A stretch of 64,000 nt of DNA, from contig BNUQ01000008.1 of the NCBI GenBank assembly GCA_025997475.1, positions 1 through 64,000 of the forward strand. Direction: 5' to 3'. Made by a program: the position numbers and the translations under genes. Shown in pieces: positions 44,688-54,003 of the stretch. The notes below the pieces were generated by a model, which made no database searches, was not told the origin of the DNA, and saw only the letters and a program-made list of their open reading frames with translations. How positions within the stretch are numbered: position 1 is the first letter of the stretch; every line of letters starts with the position of its first letter. This DNA is from Planctomycetales bacterium (lineage in GTDB: Bacteria; Planctomycetota; SZUA-567).

Positions 44688-45959
44688 ATGCGCGTTATTT
44701 TCATTCCGCAAGTTTTGTTCGCCGGCAACGAACGGCGGCGCTGGCGTTGGCGGATTGCCGCCAGCGTCGTCTTGGCGTTGCTGTTGCACTTGTCGCTGTT
44801 TTACGGCTGGGGGCGGTTTGACCGGCGTTTGCCGGCGGCGGATATTTTGCCGGAAACGCGCGCGCGCGACCTGCCGTTGCAGTTCGTTACCGTGGACCAA
44901 AATTTAATCGACGAGGCGACGAAGCCGGAAAAACCGGTCGCCGAGGGGCGCGTTTCCCGCGAGGCGCGCGCCGAAAAAATCGACGAAAATTTGCCGCAAG
45001 AAAATCCCGCCGGAACGGACGCCGCGCAATTTGACGCTTTCAAACTCGGCGAAATTTCCCCGACCGACGACGGCGCTCCGGGCGAACAGATGCAATCCGA
45101 ACCGGCACAACCGGAACAGATGCAATCTGAACCGGCGCAAGCGGAACCGGCGCAAGCGGCATCTCCGCCGGACGCGGTGGAGGCAAGCGAAGAAATGAAA
45201 TCGCCGCCGACGGAAACACCGCCCGCGCCGCCGGTCGAAAAAAGTGCGTCAACAATTAAGCCGGAGGATTTTGCGGAAATCAACGATTTGCCGCCGGCGT
45301 CCGCCGACGCGGAAATGATTCTGCCGCGTCCGCCCGCGCCCGCGTCGCCCCAAGCGGCAACCGCCGAGGAATTATTATTGGCGCAAGCGGCGCGTCAGCC
45401 GACTTCGCAACCGGCGCAACCGACGCAACCGGCGCAACCGACGCAACCGACGCAACCGGCGCAACCGGCGCAACCGGCGCAACCGGCGCAACCGGCGCAA
45501 CCGACGCAACCGACGCAACCGACGCCGGAGCGGCGACCGGTGCCGACGCGCCGGATTGGGGGCGGCGTGCCGAGCGGCGGCAAAATGCGTGCGCGCCCGA
45601 ATAGCGCGACGCTGGTCGGCATTCAAAATATCGCGGTGTTGCGGAGCCGTTACGGCGAATATATGGACGAGTTGTTGCGGCGAATTCAGAACGCGATTTA
45701 CATTCAGCAACAATTGTCGCCGATGACGTTCACGCGCGGGACGGTGATTTTCACCTTCACGGTCAACGCCGCCGGACGGTTGGACCGCATCAATTATTTG
45801 GGGGCGGAACCGGCGGACTTGCCGCAAGAAACCGGCGCGGCGCGGCGCGTGTTGACCGACGTGCAAAACGGCAAACCGTTAGACCCGCCGACGCCGGAAA
45901 TGTTAGCCGACCCGCTCTTCCAGAAAATCACGGTTAATTTTATTTTTGATAACTTTTAG
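44688..45959 (+). CDS. TonB/TolA-like energy transducer with Pro/Gln repeat
   Basis: From ATG 44688 the product is 423 residues (start [20 protein letters not shown]). One N-terminal membrane helix (residues 22-41) is followed by a long Pro/Glu/Gln-rich periplasmic spacer. About 115 bases (45410-45525) are a 9-bp minisatellite giving [10 protein letters not shown] repeats. The C-terminal ~100 residues form a TonB-type domain ([40 protein letters not shown]). Such proteins span the periplasm and couple inner-membrane energy to the outer membrane. ExbB and ExbD are not in this window. The upstream in-frame start at 44652 would be inside the hairpin element. Confidence 0.85.
   Translation: MRVIFIPQVLFAGNERRRWRWRIAASVVLALLLHLSLFYGWGRFDRRLPAADILPETRARDLPLQFVTVDQNLIDEATKPEKPVAEGRVSREARAEKIDENLPQENPAGTDAAQFDAFKLGEISPTDDGAPGEQMQSEPAQPEQMQSEPAQAEPAQAASPPDAVEASEEMKSPPTETPPAPPVEKSASTIKPEDFAEINDLPPASADAEMILPRPPAPASPQAATAEELLLAQAARQPTSQPAQPTQPAQPTQPTQPAQPAQPAQPAQPAQPTQPTQPTPERRPVPTRRIGGGVPSGGKMRARPNSATLVGIQNIAVLRSRYGEYMDELLRRIQNAIYIQQQLSPMTFTRGTVIFTFTVNAAGRLDRINYLGAEPADLPQETGAARRVLTDVQNGKPLDPPTPEMLADPLFQKITVNFIFDNF
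45410..45530. repeat. 9-bp minisatellite inside the TonB-like gene
   Basis: About thirteen units of CAACCGGCG or CAACCGACG encode Gln-Pro-Ala/Thr. Unit number is likely to vary between strains, changing spacer length without breaking the frame. Confidence 0.85.
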
Positions 45960-45962
45960 CGA

Positions 45963-46058
45963 GCAGAGTTTAGAGTTGAAAGTTGAGAGTTGAGCGATGG
46001 TTGCGCTTCGCGCTTCTTAAAAATAAAACTCCACTCTCTCAACTCTAAACTCTCTACA
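45963..46058. repeat. 7-mer hairpin element (AGAGTTG type)
   Basis: Left units AGAGTTT/AGAGTTG/AAAGTTG/AGAGTTG face right units CAACTCT/AAACTCT. The core reads ATGGTTGCGCTTCGCGC and AAAACTCCACT. Confidence 0.85.
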
Positions 46059-46071
46059 TCACGGAGGAAAA

Positions 46072-46728
46072 ATGATTGACCTGCACACGCACACTTTGCT
46101 CTCGGACGGCGCGTTGACGTTGGCGGAGCATATTCGGCGCGCCGAAGTCGCCGGCTACCGTTTCTTGGGGATTTCCGACCACGCGGATTTTGCCAATTTG
46201 CCGGTGATTTTGCCGCAAGTCCTGACCGCCGCCGCGTGGGAAAATAAACTGCACCGCGTCGCGGTGTTGGCGGGCGTCGAACTCACGCACGTCCGCCCCG
46301 AACAACTCGCGGACGCGACGGCGATGGCGCGGCAATCGGGCGCGGATTACGTTATCGTGCACGGCGAAACCGTCGCCGAACCGGTGGTCGAGGGCACGAA
46401 TCGCGCCGCGATTGCCGCCGGCGCGGATATTTTAGCCCACCCGGGTTTGATTACTTTGGCGGACGCGCAATTGGCGGCGGAGAAAGGCGTGATGTTGGAA
46501 ATTTCCGGCAAAAGCGGGCATTGTTTGACCAACGGACACGTGGCGCAAACGGCGCGGCAAACCGGCGCCGCGTTAATTTTCGGCTCGGACGCGCACACGC
46601 CGGAACAAATGCCGCGCCGCGCCTACGCCGAAAAAATAATGCGCGGCGCGGGACTGACGACGGAGGAAATTTTCGCCGCGTTCGCCAACGCGCAACGGTT
46701 CGCCGAGCGAAAGTTGCAAGGGAAGTAG
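46072..46728 (+). CDS. PHP-domain metal-dependent phosphoesterase
   Basis: The 218-residue protein (start MIDLHTHTLLSDGALTLAEH) shows the PHP metal ligands in order: DLHTHTLLSDG, GISDHADF, GVELT, VHGE, AHPG and GSDAHTPE. Family members include histidinol phosphatase and nucleotide or RNA phosphoesterases; the substrate is not told by the sequence. GGAGG precedes the ATG. A bidirectional terminator follows at 46774-46797. Confidence 0.88.
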   Translation: MIDLHTHTLLSDGALTLAEHIRRAEVAGYRFLGISDHADFANLPVILPQVLTAAAWENKLHRVAVLAGVELTHVRPEQLADATAMARQSGADYVIVHGETVAEPVVEGTNRAAIAAGADILAHPGLITLADAQLAAEKGVMLEISGKSGHCLTNGHVAQTARQTGAALIFGSDAHTPEQMPRRAYAEKIMRGAGLTTEEIFAAFANAQRFAERKLQGK

Positions 46729-46773
46729 GGAGAGGAACGAGAAAAAGGAAAAGGGTAGGACGCGAAAAAAAAA

Positions 46774-46797
46774 ACGGACAACCGCGCGGTTGTCCGT
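46774..46797. terminator. Bidirectional terminator between the PHP gene and the small basic protein
   Basis: The perfect palindrome ACGGACAACCGCGCGGTTGT (continuing CCGT) is flanked by a run of A on the left and TTTT on the right. Confidence 0.85.
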
Positions 46798-46858
46798 TTT
46801 TGCGTAATTTCTAATTCGTAATTATGGCAACTACCAATCAAAAACTATCAATTCTTTT

Positions 46859-47026
46859 TTACCGCACGCGCAGACCGGTGTGGCGGCGGTGCGGGTGGGT
46901 GGCGCGTTCGCGGAGTTTGTTGGCGCCGTAATGTTTGGCGGCTTTGTGCGCGGCAAGTTTCCGCCGCATCTGCCGCCGCGCTTTCAGCAACGTGGCGCGT
47001 TCGGCTTTTTTCGTGTTGGCTGGCAT
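46859..47026 (-). CDS. Small, very basic protein, 55 aa
   Basis: From the ATG at 47026 (AAAGGA upstream) the product starts MPANTKKAERATLLKARRQM and ends HPHRRHTGLRVR. Around two fifths of its residues are Lys, Arg or His. The size and composition fit a ribosomal or nucleic-acid-binding protein, but I do not recognise a family. It has its own ribosome site and a terminator downstream, so it is probably real. A longer start at 47077 exists without a ribosome site. Confidence 0.65.
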   Translation of the reverse strand: MPANTKKAERATLLKARRQMRRKLAAHKAAKHYGANKLRERATHPHRRHTGLRVR

Positions 47027-47204
47027 AGCGTTCCTTTCAATTTTATTAGATAAATTCCGGCTAAATTTTCGCCCCAAATCCCGCGCGAGGTCGCGGAAAA
47101 ATGAGGCGGTAGATTAGGACTTTCCGGCGCGAAGTCAACCTGTTTGACGGTCGATTGATTTCGATTAGAGTTCGCCGCCGCTTTTAGAGCAATTAAGAAT
47201 TAAA

Positions 47205-47540
47205 AATTGATGTTACGCGGTCTTCGTTGGTGCAGTTGCAACGAAGAATTTGAAAAAACTCCGCCAGCCGCCCCAACGGGGCGAAACATATCAGCCTATG
47301 GTAAGGCGCACGCTCTTGGCGCCGCCACCATAGGTAGCGGTTGATTGATAAAAATAATCCGACAGTCCCGCCGCGCGGTTTGCGGCGGCAAACGCGGCGG
47401 CGGCGAGAGCGGTTCGCCAAAACGCGGCGAACCGTCCAATTGCGGTTGGCGCTCCGCGCCGTCTTTACCTATTGGTGGCGCGGCTGATAGCGCGTCGCCG
47501 CTTACCATAGGCTGATATGTTTTGCGCTTTCAGCGCGATT
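47205..47540. repeat. Large palindromic repeat, copy B2 (CCTATGG type)
   Basis: It runs from CGCCCCAACGGGGCGAAACATATCAGCCTATGG to CCATAGGCTGATATG, with an inner arm pair AACGCGGCGGCGGCGAGAGC and GGTTCGCCAAAACGCGGCGA. In related copies the outer words are CAGCCCAGGGT and ACCCTGGG; here both have changed to CCTATGG/CCATAGG. 47078-47204 holds no gene. Confidence 0.8.
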
Positions 47541-47628
47541 AGCGGAATAAATTGTCAAAACAATCAATCGCGCAATATAAGTTGTTACACGGGAAACGCT
47601 CTTTTCGCATCACATAGGAGTTGGCACG

Positions 47629-48552
47629 ATGAACCTCAGCAAATACTTGCCGCGCGCGGCGGTGCTTTTGCTCGCCGAAGAACTCACCAAAGAAGAAGTT
47701 CTGGCGCGCCTGCGGCAGGCGTTGCTCGCTTCGCCTTATTACGCCGATTTTCCGGCGTCGCAAGCCGCCGCCGTCGAGGAGATGCTGTTGCACCGCGAAG
47801 CGCAACACGCGCCCACCGGCTTGGGAAGCGGCATCGCTTTTCCGCACGCGCGGGTGCAAGGTCTGCCGCGTCCGGGCTTGGCGATGGCGGTGTTACGGCA
47901 ACCGGTGGATTTTCGCGCCATCGACAACCAGCCCGCGCAAATCGTCTGTCTGTTGCTCGTGCCGGACAACAATCCGCTACTGTCGTTGCACCTTCAGTCG
48001 CAGAGCGTCCGCCTGTTGATGAACGCGGAGATGCGCCGGAAAATCATCGCCGCGCCCGACGCGGAAACGGTCTATCGGCTGTTCGGCGAAAGCGAAATCG
48101 AACTGGACCGCTCGCTCGCGGCGCGCGACGTGATGCAAAAAATCTCCTTTGAAATCAAAGCCGACACGCCGCTTCGTTCGCTGACGCATTGGATGTCGCA
48201 ACACGCGACCGATTGCGCGGCGGTAACCGGCGACGGCGGGGAAATCATCGGGCAAATCACCTGCAAGCGGCTGTTTCATTTCGGTCTGCCGGAATTTTTC
48301 TCGCAGTTGAAAAGCGTGTCGTTTATCAAGGATTTCGACCCGTTTGAGAAATACTTTTTTCAGGAGTCGCAGGTCTCCGCCGCGCACGTGATGACGACGG
48401 ATTTTTGCGCGATGCCGCCGGACGCGACGATATTGGAAGTGGTCTTCGCGCTCTCGACCGAAAATTATCCGTGCGTTTTCGTCGTCGAAGACGGCAAATT
48501 GGTCGGCGTCATCGACCAGCGGATTGTGTTGGAGCAGATTATCAATTTTTAG
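47629..48552 (+). CDS. PTS EIIA (fructose/nitrogen type) fused to a CBS pair
   Basis: The 307-residue protein has an EIIA type-2 domain (residues 1-150) with the phospho-His73 in GSGIAFPHAR. Two CBS modules (about 160-305) follow, ending HVMTTDFCAMPPDATILEVV. EIIA domains relay phosphate from the PTS; CBS pairs bind adenine nucleotides and often gate transporters. It lies directly upstream of two tandem transporters, separated by 7-mer hairpins, so it may sense energy or nitrogen state and control them. AGGAG precedes the ATG. No PTS EIIB/EIIC is present nearby. Confidence 0.9.
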   Translation: MNLSKYLPRAAVLLLAEELTKEEVLARLRQALLASPYYADFPASQAAAVEEMLLHREAQHAPTGLGSGIAFPHARVQGLPRPGLAMAVLRQPVDFRAIDNQPAQIVCLLLVPDNNPLLSLHLQSQSVRLLMNAEMRRKIIAAPDAETVYRLFGESEIELDRSLAARDVMQKISFEIKADTPLRSLTHWMSQHATDCAAVTGDGGEIIGQITCKRLFHFGLPEFFSQLKSVSFIKDFDPFEKYFFQESQVSAAHVMTTDFCAMPPDATILEVVFALSTENYPCVFVVEDGKLVGVIDQRIVLEQIINF

Positions 48553-48648
48553 CGTTCAGAGTTGCGAGTTTGGCGGTGGAGTTGTTTGTCGAATATGCGC
48601 GAAGCGCGACCTCCGCTCAACTCTAAACGCCGAACTCTCAACTCTACC
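48553..48648. repeat. 7-mer hairpin element (AGAGTTG type)
   Basis: The left arm (AGAGTTG/CGAGTTT) faces CAACTCT/AAACGCC/GAACTCT/CAACTCT. The core is GGCGGTGGAGTTGTTTG and ATGCGCGAAGCGCGACCTCCGC. Confidence 0.85.
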
Positions 48649-48663
48649 CAAAAAGGGTGCTTT

Positions 48664-49983
48664 ATGACCGGCGCCATGACCCAGGTCTTAATTATTTTCG
48701 TCGTTACCTACGCGCTCATCGCGTCGGAGAAAATCGACAAAATCGCCGCGTCGGTCTTCGGCGTGTTGTTTATCGTTCTGCTCGGGCTCGCCACGCCGGA
48801 GCAACTATTTGAGAAGGTTGACCTCGATGTCGTGTTCCTGCTCAGCGGGATGATGATGGTCGTCGGCATCTTGGCGCGCACCGGAATTTTTGAATGGGTG
48901 GCGATTGTTCTGGCGCAACGAAGCAAGGGCTTCGGGATGCCGATTGTCATCAATTTTTTAATCGCCACGGCGTTCTTGTCGGCGTTGCTCGACAACGTAA
49001 CCACCGTGATTTTAATGGCGCCGATTACGATTTTAGTCACGCAAATTTTAGAAGTTCCCACCGCGCCGGTGTTGATTGGCGAGGCGATTTTTTCCAACAT
49101 CGGCGGCACTTCGACGCTGATTGGCGACCCGCCGAACGTCGTCATCGCCTCGCGAAGCGGCTTCTTGACTTTCAACGATTTCGTTATTCATCTCGCCCCG
49201 TGCGTCGCGGTGATTGCCGTGGTGTCGTTGGCGGTAATCTACTTTTTGCTTCGCCGCCGCTACGAGGTCAAAGAGCGCATCCGCGCGCGGCTGATGGTGG
49301 CGCACCCGGAAAAGGCGATTATCGACCCGAAAATGCTCAAACGCGCCCTGCCGATTTTCGCGCTGATTCTCGCCGGCTTTATCGGTTGCAAGGCGGCGCA
49401 ACTCTCCCCCGGTTTGGTCGCTTTGATTGGCGCGTTGCTGATGGTGGTGGTCTGCCGGATTCCGGCGAACAAGGTCTTGGAGCAAGTCGATTGGGAAACC
49501 GTCTATTTCTTTCTCGGCTTGTTTATGTTAATCGGCGCGTTTGAAGTGGTCGGTTTGTTCGAGTATTTGGGACGGGAAATCGTAACGCTGACGGCGGGAA
49601 ATTTACTGCTGACGACGATGATCGTGTTGTGGGCGAGCGCGCTCGTTTCGGCGTTGGTCAACAACATTCCGCTCGTTATCGCGATGATGCCGCTTCTCGC
49701 CGGCATTATTCCGACGTTTGCCGCGACGGCGGGCATCACCGACCCCGAACAAATCAACCGGCAAATCGCCGCGCCGCTGTATTGGGCGCTGGCGCTCGGC
49801 GCGTGCCTCGGCGGCAACGGCACGTTAATCGGCGCCTCGGCGAACGTGGTCGTGGCGCAAATCGGCAACCGCAACCGCTGTCCGATTAGTTTCGCCGCGT
49901 TCGCCCGCTACGGTTTTCCGCTGATGCTGTTGTCGGTCGCCATCAGCACCGGCTACCTTTATTTGGTGTATTTTTGGCAATAG
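48664..49983 (+). CDS. ArsB/NhaD-like ion transporter, first of a tandem pair
   Basis: From ATG 48664 the 439-residue protein (start MTGAMTQVLIIFVVTYALIA) has about eleven membrane helices and the ion-transporter-superfamily repeats SALLDNVTTVILMAPITILV and SALVNNIPLVIAMMPLL, each followed by GDPPNVVIAS or GASANVVVAQ. Substrates in this family include Na+/H+, arsenite, citrate and sulfate; none can be assigned. AAGGGTG precedes the ATG. It follows the EIIA-CBS gene and precedes a close paralogue (50103-51416). Confidence 0.9.
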   Translation: MTGAMTQVLIIFVVTYALIASEKIDKIAASVFGVLFIVLLGLATPEQLFEKVDLDVVFLLSGMMMVVGILARTGIFEWVAIVLAQRSKGFGMPIVINFLIATAFLSALLDNVTTVILMAPITILVTQILEVPTAPVLIGEAIFSNIGGTSTLIGDPPNVVIASRSGFLTFNDFVIHLAPCVAVIAVVSLAVIYFLLRRRYEVKERIRARLMVAHPEKAIIDPKMLKRALPIFALILAGFIGCKAAQLSPGLVALIGALLMVVVCRIPANKVLEQVDWETVYFFLGLFMLIGAFEVVGLFEYLGREIVTLTAGNLLLTTMIVLWASALVSALVNNIPLVIAMMPLLAGIIPTFAATAGITDPEQINRQIAAPLYWALALGACLGGNGTLIGASANVVVAQIGNRNRCPISFAAFARYGFPLMLLSVAISTGYLYLVYFWQ

Positions 49984-50088
49984 AGTTGAGAGTTTAGCGT
50001 TAAGAGTTTAGCGGTGGAGTTATTTTTTAATAATGCGCGAAGCGCAACCTCTGCTCAACTCTTAACTCTTAACTCTCAACTCTAACCT
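49984..50088. repeat. 7-mer hairpin element (AGAGTTG type)
   Basis: The TAG stop of the first transporter is followed at once by AGTTGAGAGTTTAGCGTTAA. The core is GCGGTGGAGTTATTTTTTAATAATGCGCGAAGCGC. The right arm repeats CAACTCT/TAACTCT. Confidence 0.85.
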
Positions 50089-50102
50089 CGCAAGGAGTGC
50101 CG

Positions 50103-51416
50103 ATGACTACCGCGATGCTTGAAGTGTCAATTATTTTCATCATCACCTACGCGCTGATTGCGTCGGAGAAAATCGACAAGACCGCCGCCGCGATTTTGGG
50201 CGCGTTGGTTATCGTGTTGTTTGAGCACGCCTCCGCCGGCGAATTGTTCGCGAAAATCGACCTCAACGTCATCTTCCTGCTCGGCGGGATGATGATGGTG
50301 GTCAGCATTTTGGCGCGCACCGGCGTGTTTGAATGGGTGGCGGTGGTGTTGGCGCAACAGAGCAAGGGCTACGGAATGCCGATTGTGCTGAAATTTCTCC
50401 TCGCGACGGCGGTGTTGTCGGCGTTGCTCGACAACGTAACGACGGTGATTTTGATGGCGCCGATTACGATTTTAGTAACGCAGATTCTCGAAATTCCCAC
50501 CGTGCCGGTGCTGATTTGCGAAGCGATTTTTTCCAACATCGGCGGCACGGCGACGTTGGTCGGCGACCCGCCGAACATCGTTATCGGCTCGCAAAGCGGG
50601 TTCTTGACGTTTAACGATTTCGTCGTTCATCTCGCGCCGTGCGCCGGAATTGTCGCGGCGATTACGTTCGTCTTGGTTTATTTTTTGCTTCGCAAACGGT
50701 TTCGGGTCGCGGACGGCATTCGCGCGCGGCTGATGGTGGCGCACCCGGAAAAAGCGATTATCGACCCGAAAACGCTCAAACGCGCCCTGCCGGTTTTCTT
50801 TTTGATTATCGTCGGGTTTGTGATGAGCCACACCCTGCATTTGGAACCCGGGCTGATTGCGTTGACCGGCGCGATGTTGATGGCGGTGGTCTGCCGCGTC
50901 AGCATTCCGCAAGTGTTGGAAAAAGTCGAATGGGGGACGATTTTCTTTTTCGTCGGCTTGTTTATGTTGATTGGCGCGCTCGAAATTGTCGGCGTCTTTG
51001 AGTTTCTGGGGCAGAAGATGCTGACGCTGACTTCGGGGAATTTGCTGTTGACGGCGATGATTGTGTTGTGGTCGAGCGCGTTTTTGTCGGCGGTGGTCGA
51101 TAACATTCCGCTCGTTATCGCGATGATGCCGTTGCTTGCCAGTTTGATTCCGAGTTTTGCGGCGGCGGCGGGGATTACCGACCAGGCGCTGATTAACGAG
51201 CGCATCGCCTCGCCGTTGTATTGGTCGCTGGCGCTCGGCGCGTGTCTCGGCGGCAACGGGTCGCTGATTGGCGCGTCGGCGAACGTGGTCATCGCGCAAA
51301 TGGGCAACCGCAACAAATGCCCGATAACTTTTATGGGCTTCACGCGCTACGGCTTCCCGATGATGCTCATCTCGCTGGTCATCAGCACGGGATATGTTTG
51401 GTTGCGCTATTTTTAG
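50103..51416 (+). CDS. ArsB/NhaD-like ion transporter, second of a tandem pair
   Basis: The 437-residue protein (start MTTAMLEVSIIFIITYALIA) is a close paralogue of the preceding transporter, with the same helix pattern and the motifs SALLDNVTTVILMAPITILV and SAVVDNIPLVIAMMPLL. AAGGAG lies six bases before ATG 50103; the GTG two codons earlier overlaps it and is rejected. The pair came from a local duplication. Differences cluster in loops and in the central helices, so substrate range may differ. Confidence 0.9.
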   Translation: MTTAMLEVSIIFIITYALIASEKIDKTAAAILGALVIVLFEHASAGELFAKIDLNVIFLLGGMMMVVSILARTGVFEWVAVVLAQQSKGYGMPIVLKFLLATAVLSALLDNVTTVILMAPITILVTQILEIPTVPVLICEAIFSNIGGTATLVGDPPNIVIGSQSGFLTFNDFVVHLAPCAGIVAAITFVLVYFLLRKRFRVADGIRARLMVAHPEKAIIDPKTLKRALPVFFLIIVGFVMSHTLHLEPGLIALTGAMLMAVVCRVSIPQVLEKVEWGTIFFFVGLFMLIGALEIVGVFEFLGQKMLTLTSGNLLLTAMIVLWSSAFLSAVVDNIPLVIAMMPLLASLIPSFAAAAGITDQALINERIASPLYWSLALGACLGGNGSLIGASANVVIAQMGNRNKCPITFMGFTRYGFPMMLISLVISTGYVWLRYF

Positions 51417-51457
51417 AAGCGGGAAGAAGTTACTCGCGTTACGCGCGCCAAAAAAAA

Positions 51458-51648
51458 TCCACGAATGGACATAAAAAGAACTTAACCCGAATTTAAGAGC
51501 CGGAGATTTCTCACCGAGCCACAGAGGCACGAAGAGAGAAAAGAGAAAAAACAAAGGGTAAATTATTTCGTTTTTCTCTGTGGAACTCTGTGGCTCGGTG
51601 CCTCGGTGAGAAACAAAAATTCAGGTTAATCCGGGTAATTCGTGGACC
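51458..51648. repeat. 'cacagagg' inverted repeat, copy 2
   Basis: Outer arms TCCACGAAT and AATTCGTGGA enclose AACCCGAATTTAAGAGCCGG, CTCACCGAGCCACAGAGGCAC and the inverted GTGGCTCGGTGCCTCGGTGAG. It separates convergent genes (transporter and iorA). Confidence 0.85.
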
Positions 51649-51681
51649 AATTAAATCGTTTAACCTACCCGCGCTTGCGCC

Positions 51682-53469
51682 TCATTCCCCTATCGCTTTC
51701 TTCGGACACATCTGTGCGCAAATGCCGCAACCGGCGCAGAGGGCGGCGTTGACGGTCGGCTTTTCGGCGGGGTTAGGCGACTCGACCGCCGGACAGCCGG
51801 CTTGCAAACACGCGCGGCAATTTACGCATTTTTCGTGATTAACCCGCACCGCCGGACCGACCGCTTTTTTCGCGTGCAACGGACACGGCGCCTGCGAAAT
51901 AATCAACGACGGCGCGTCCGCCGCCAATTCCGCCGCCAGCACCGCGACCGTTTCCGCGACGTTATACGGATTGACCGTGCTAATTCGCTTGACGCCGACG
52001 GCGCGTCCAATCGCGGCGATGGACACCGGCTCGACCGGCTCGCCTTCCAATGTTTTCCCGCTTCCCGGATTTTCCTGATGTCCGGTCATCGCGGTGATGC
52101 GATTGTCCAACACGATGGTCGTCGTGTTGCCGCCGTTATACACCGTGTTCATCAAGCCGGTGATGCCGGAATGGAAAAACGTCGAGTCGCCCAACACGCC
52201 GCAAATGTATTGCGGATTGGACGAGCCCGCGGCGCGACTCGCCGCGGAGCGACTCGCCGCGCCGGCTTTTTGCAAGCCGTGCGCCATTCCGATGGCGCCG
52301 CCCATACACAAAATCGAATTGAGGCGCGAGAGCGGCGGCAACGCCGCGAGCGAATAACAACCGATGTCGCCCATCACCGCCGCGTTGAATTTTTTCAGCG
52401 CGACAAAGACGCCGCGATGCGGACAGCCCGGGCACAACACCGGCGGACGCGCCGGCAAATCCGGCGTCGCCGCGACCGGCAATTGTTTGCCGGTGGTCAT
52501 CACCGCGCGCGCGCGGCGCAACGTGTCCGGCGTGATTTCGCCGATGCCCGGAATAAATTCGCGTCCGGCGCACGGGATGCCCCACGCTTTGATTTGCGTT
52601 TCGATGAGCGCGTCCAATTCTTCAATCACTAAAATTTGGACGCAGTCGGCGGCGAAGCGGCGGATTTTTTCTTCCGGCAACGGATAGACCATTCCCAATT
52701 TCAGAAACGCGGCGTCGGGGAAAATTTCGCGCGCGTGCTGATAAGCAATCCCGCCGGCGACGATGCCTAATTTTTTGCCGGCGGCGGGCGCGTCGTCGAT
52801 AACGGGGTTAATGTCGTCAAACTCGGCGGCGGCGCTTAAATTGGCGAGGCGCTGTTCGACGGCGACGCGCATTTTCCGCGCCCACAGCGGAATCGTTACC
52901 CAGCGCGGTTGGTCGGGAACGAAATTGATTTCCCGCGTCGGCGCCGTGCGGTCGCGCAATTCGACGAGCGAACGCGAATGGGCGAGGCGCGTGGTCGTGC
53001 GCAAAATCACCGGCGTTTTGCATTTTTCGGACAATTCCAAACCGTAATGGACGAACGCCGACGCTTCCTGCGCCGACGCCGGTTCAAGCACCGGAATTTT
53101 GGCGAACGCGCCCCAGTGGCGGGAATCCTGTTCGTTTTGCGACGAGTGCATTCCGGGGTCGTCGGCGACGACCAGCAAAACGCCGCCGCGGACGCCAATC
53201 ATCGCCAGCGTCATCAGCGGGTCGGCGGCGACGTTCAGCCCGACGTGTTTCATCGTAACCAGCGCGCGGGCGCCGCCGAGCGAGGCGCCGACGGCGACTT
53301 CGAGCGCGACTTTTTCGTTCGGCGCCCATTCGGCGTGCAGGTCGTTTTTATATTGGACAATGTTTTCCAAAATTTCGGTGGACGGCGTGCCAGGGTAGCC
53401 GACGGCAAGCGTTACGCCCGCCTCCCACGCGCCGCGCGCAATCGCTTCGTTGCCGGAAAGTAATTCCAT
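51682..53469 (-). CDS. iorA: Indolepyruvate:ferredoxin oxidoreductase, alpha subunit
   Basis: The 595-residue protein (start MELLSGNEAIARGAWEAGVT) has the pyrimidine-binding half (GYPGTPSTEILE), the central CPGCPHRG, and the thiamine-diphosphate half with GDSTFFHSGITGLMN. The C-terminal ferredoxin domain has two 4Fe-4S motifs, CVNCRACLQAGCP and CAGCGICAQMCP. It oxidises aryl pyruvates to aryl-acetyl-CoA and is oxygen-sensitive, pointing to an anaerobic lifestyle. The beta subunit gene (iorB) is not adjacent. A short Ala/Ser-rich insert (GAASRSAASRAAGSS) occurs in the second half. GAGG precedes the ATG. Confidence 0.95.
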   Translation of the reverse strand: MELLSGNEAIARGAWEAGVTLAVGYPGTPSTEILENIVQYKNDLHAEWAPNEKVALEVAVGASLGGARALVTMKHVGLNVAADPLMTLAMIGVRGGVLLVVADDPGMHSSQNEQDSRHWGAFAKIPVLEPASAQEASAFVHYGLELSEKCKTPVILRTTTRLAHSRSLVELRDRTAPTREINFVPDQPRWVTIPLWARKMRVAVEQRLANLSAAAEFDDINPVIDDAPAAGKKLGIVAGGIAYQHAREIFPDAAFLKLGMVYPLPEEKIRRFAADCVQILVIEELDALIETQIKAWGIPCAGREFIPGIGEITPDTLRRARAVMTTGKQLPVAATPDLPARPPVLCPGCPHRGVFVALKKFNAAVMGDIGCYSLAALPPLSRLNSILCMGGAIGMAHGLQKAGAASRSAASRAAGSSNPQYICGVLGDSTFFHSGITGLMNTVYNGGNTTTIVLDNRITAMTGHQENPGSGKTLEGEPVEPVSIAAIGRAVGVKRISTVNPYNVAETVAVLAAELAADAPSLIISQAPCPLHAKKAVGPAVRVNHEKCVNCRACLQAGCPAVESPNPAEKPTVNAALCAGCGICAQMCPKKAIGE

Positions 53470-53562
53470 AGTCGCGCCCTCGTTGAATGACGGAGAAAGA
53501 ATCTCTAACCAATTCGTTTAATATAGTCGTTTAGTTGAGAAAGTGAATTTACGGTGTCATTA

Positions 53563-54003
53563 TTTTTATTATCAATCCGTGTTACGCGATTTTGATAATT
53601 TATTCCGACAATCGCGCTGAAAGCGCGTCATATATCAGCCCAGGGTAAGCGGCGACGTTCTATCAGCCGCGCCACCCTGGGTAGTGGTTCACGAAGCGAA
53701 CCATCCGAATTTTTATTATCAATCCGTGTTACGCGATTTTGATAATTTATTCCGACAGTCGCGCTGAAAGCGCGTCATATATCAGCCCAGGGTAAGCGGC
53801 GACGTTCTATTAGCCGCGCCACCCTGGGTAGCGGTTCGCGAAGCGAACCATCCGAATTTTTATTATCAATCCGTGTTACGCGATTTTGATAATTTATTCC
53901 GACAGTCGCGCTGAAAGCGCGTCATATATCAGCCCAGGGTAAGCGGCGACGTTCTATCAGCCGCGCCACCCTGGGTAGCGGTTCGCGAAGCGAACCATCC
54001 GAC
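53563..54003. repeat. 147-bp tandem repeat, three copies (CCCAGGG family, B3)
   Basis: Copies start at 53563, 53710 and 53857, nearly identical. Each holds TTTTTATTATCAATCCGTG, TTACGCGATTTTGATAA, CGCGCTGAAAGCGCG and CAGCCCAGGGT...ACCCTGGG. The array lies upstream of the 57-residue gene at 54251. Confidence 0.9.

Noticed and set aside
45395-45866. Cys/Gly-rich and Arg/Leu-rich minus-strand frames opposite the TonB-like gene
   Set aside because: They are frame shadows of the 9-bp minisatellite.
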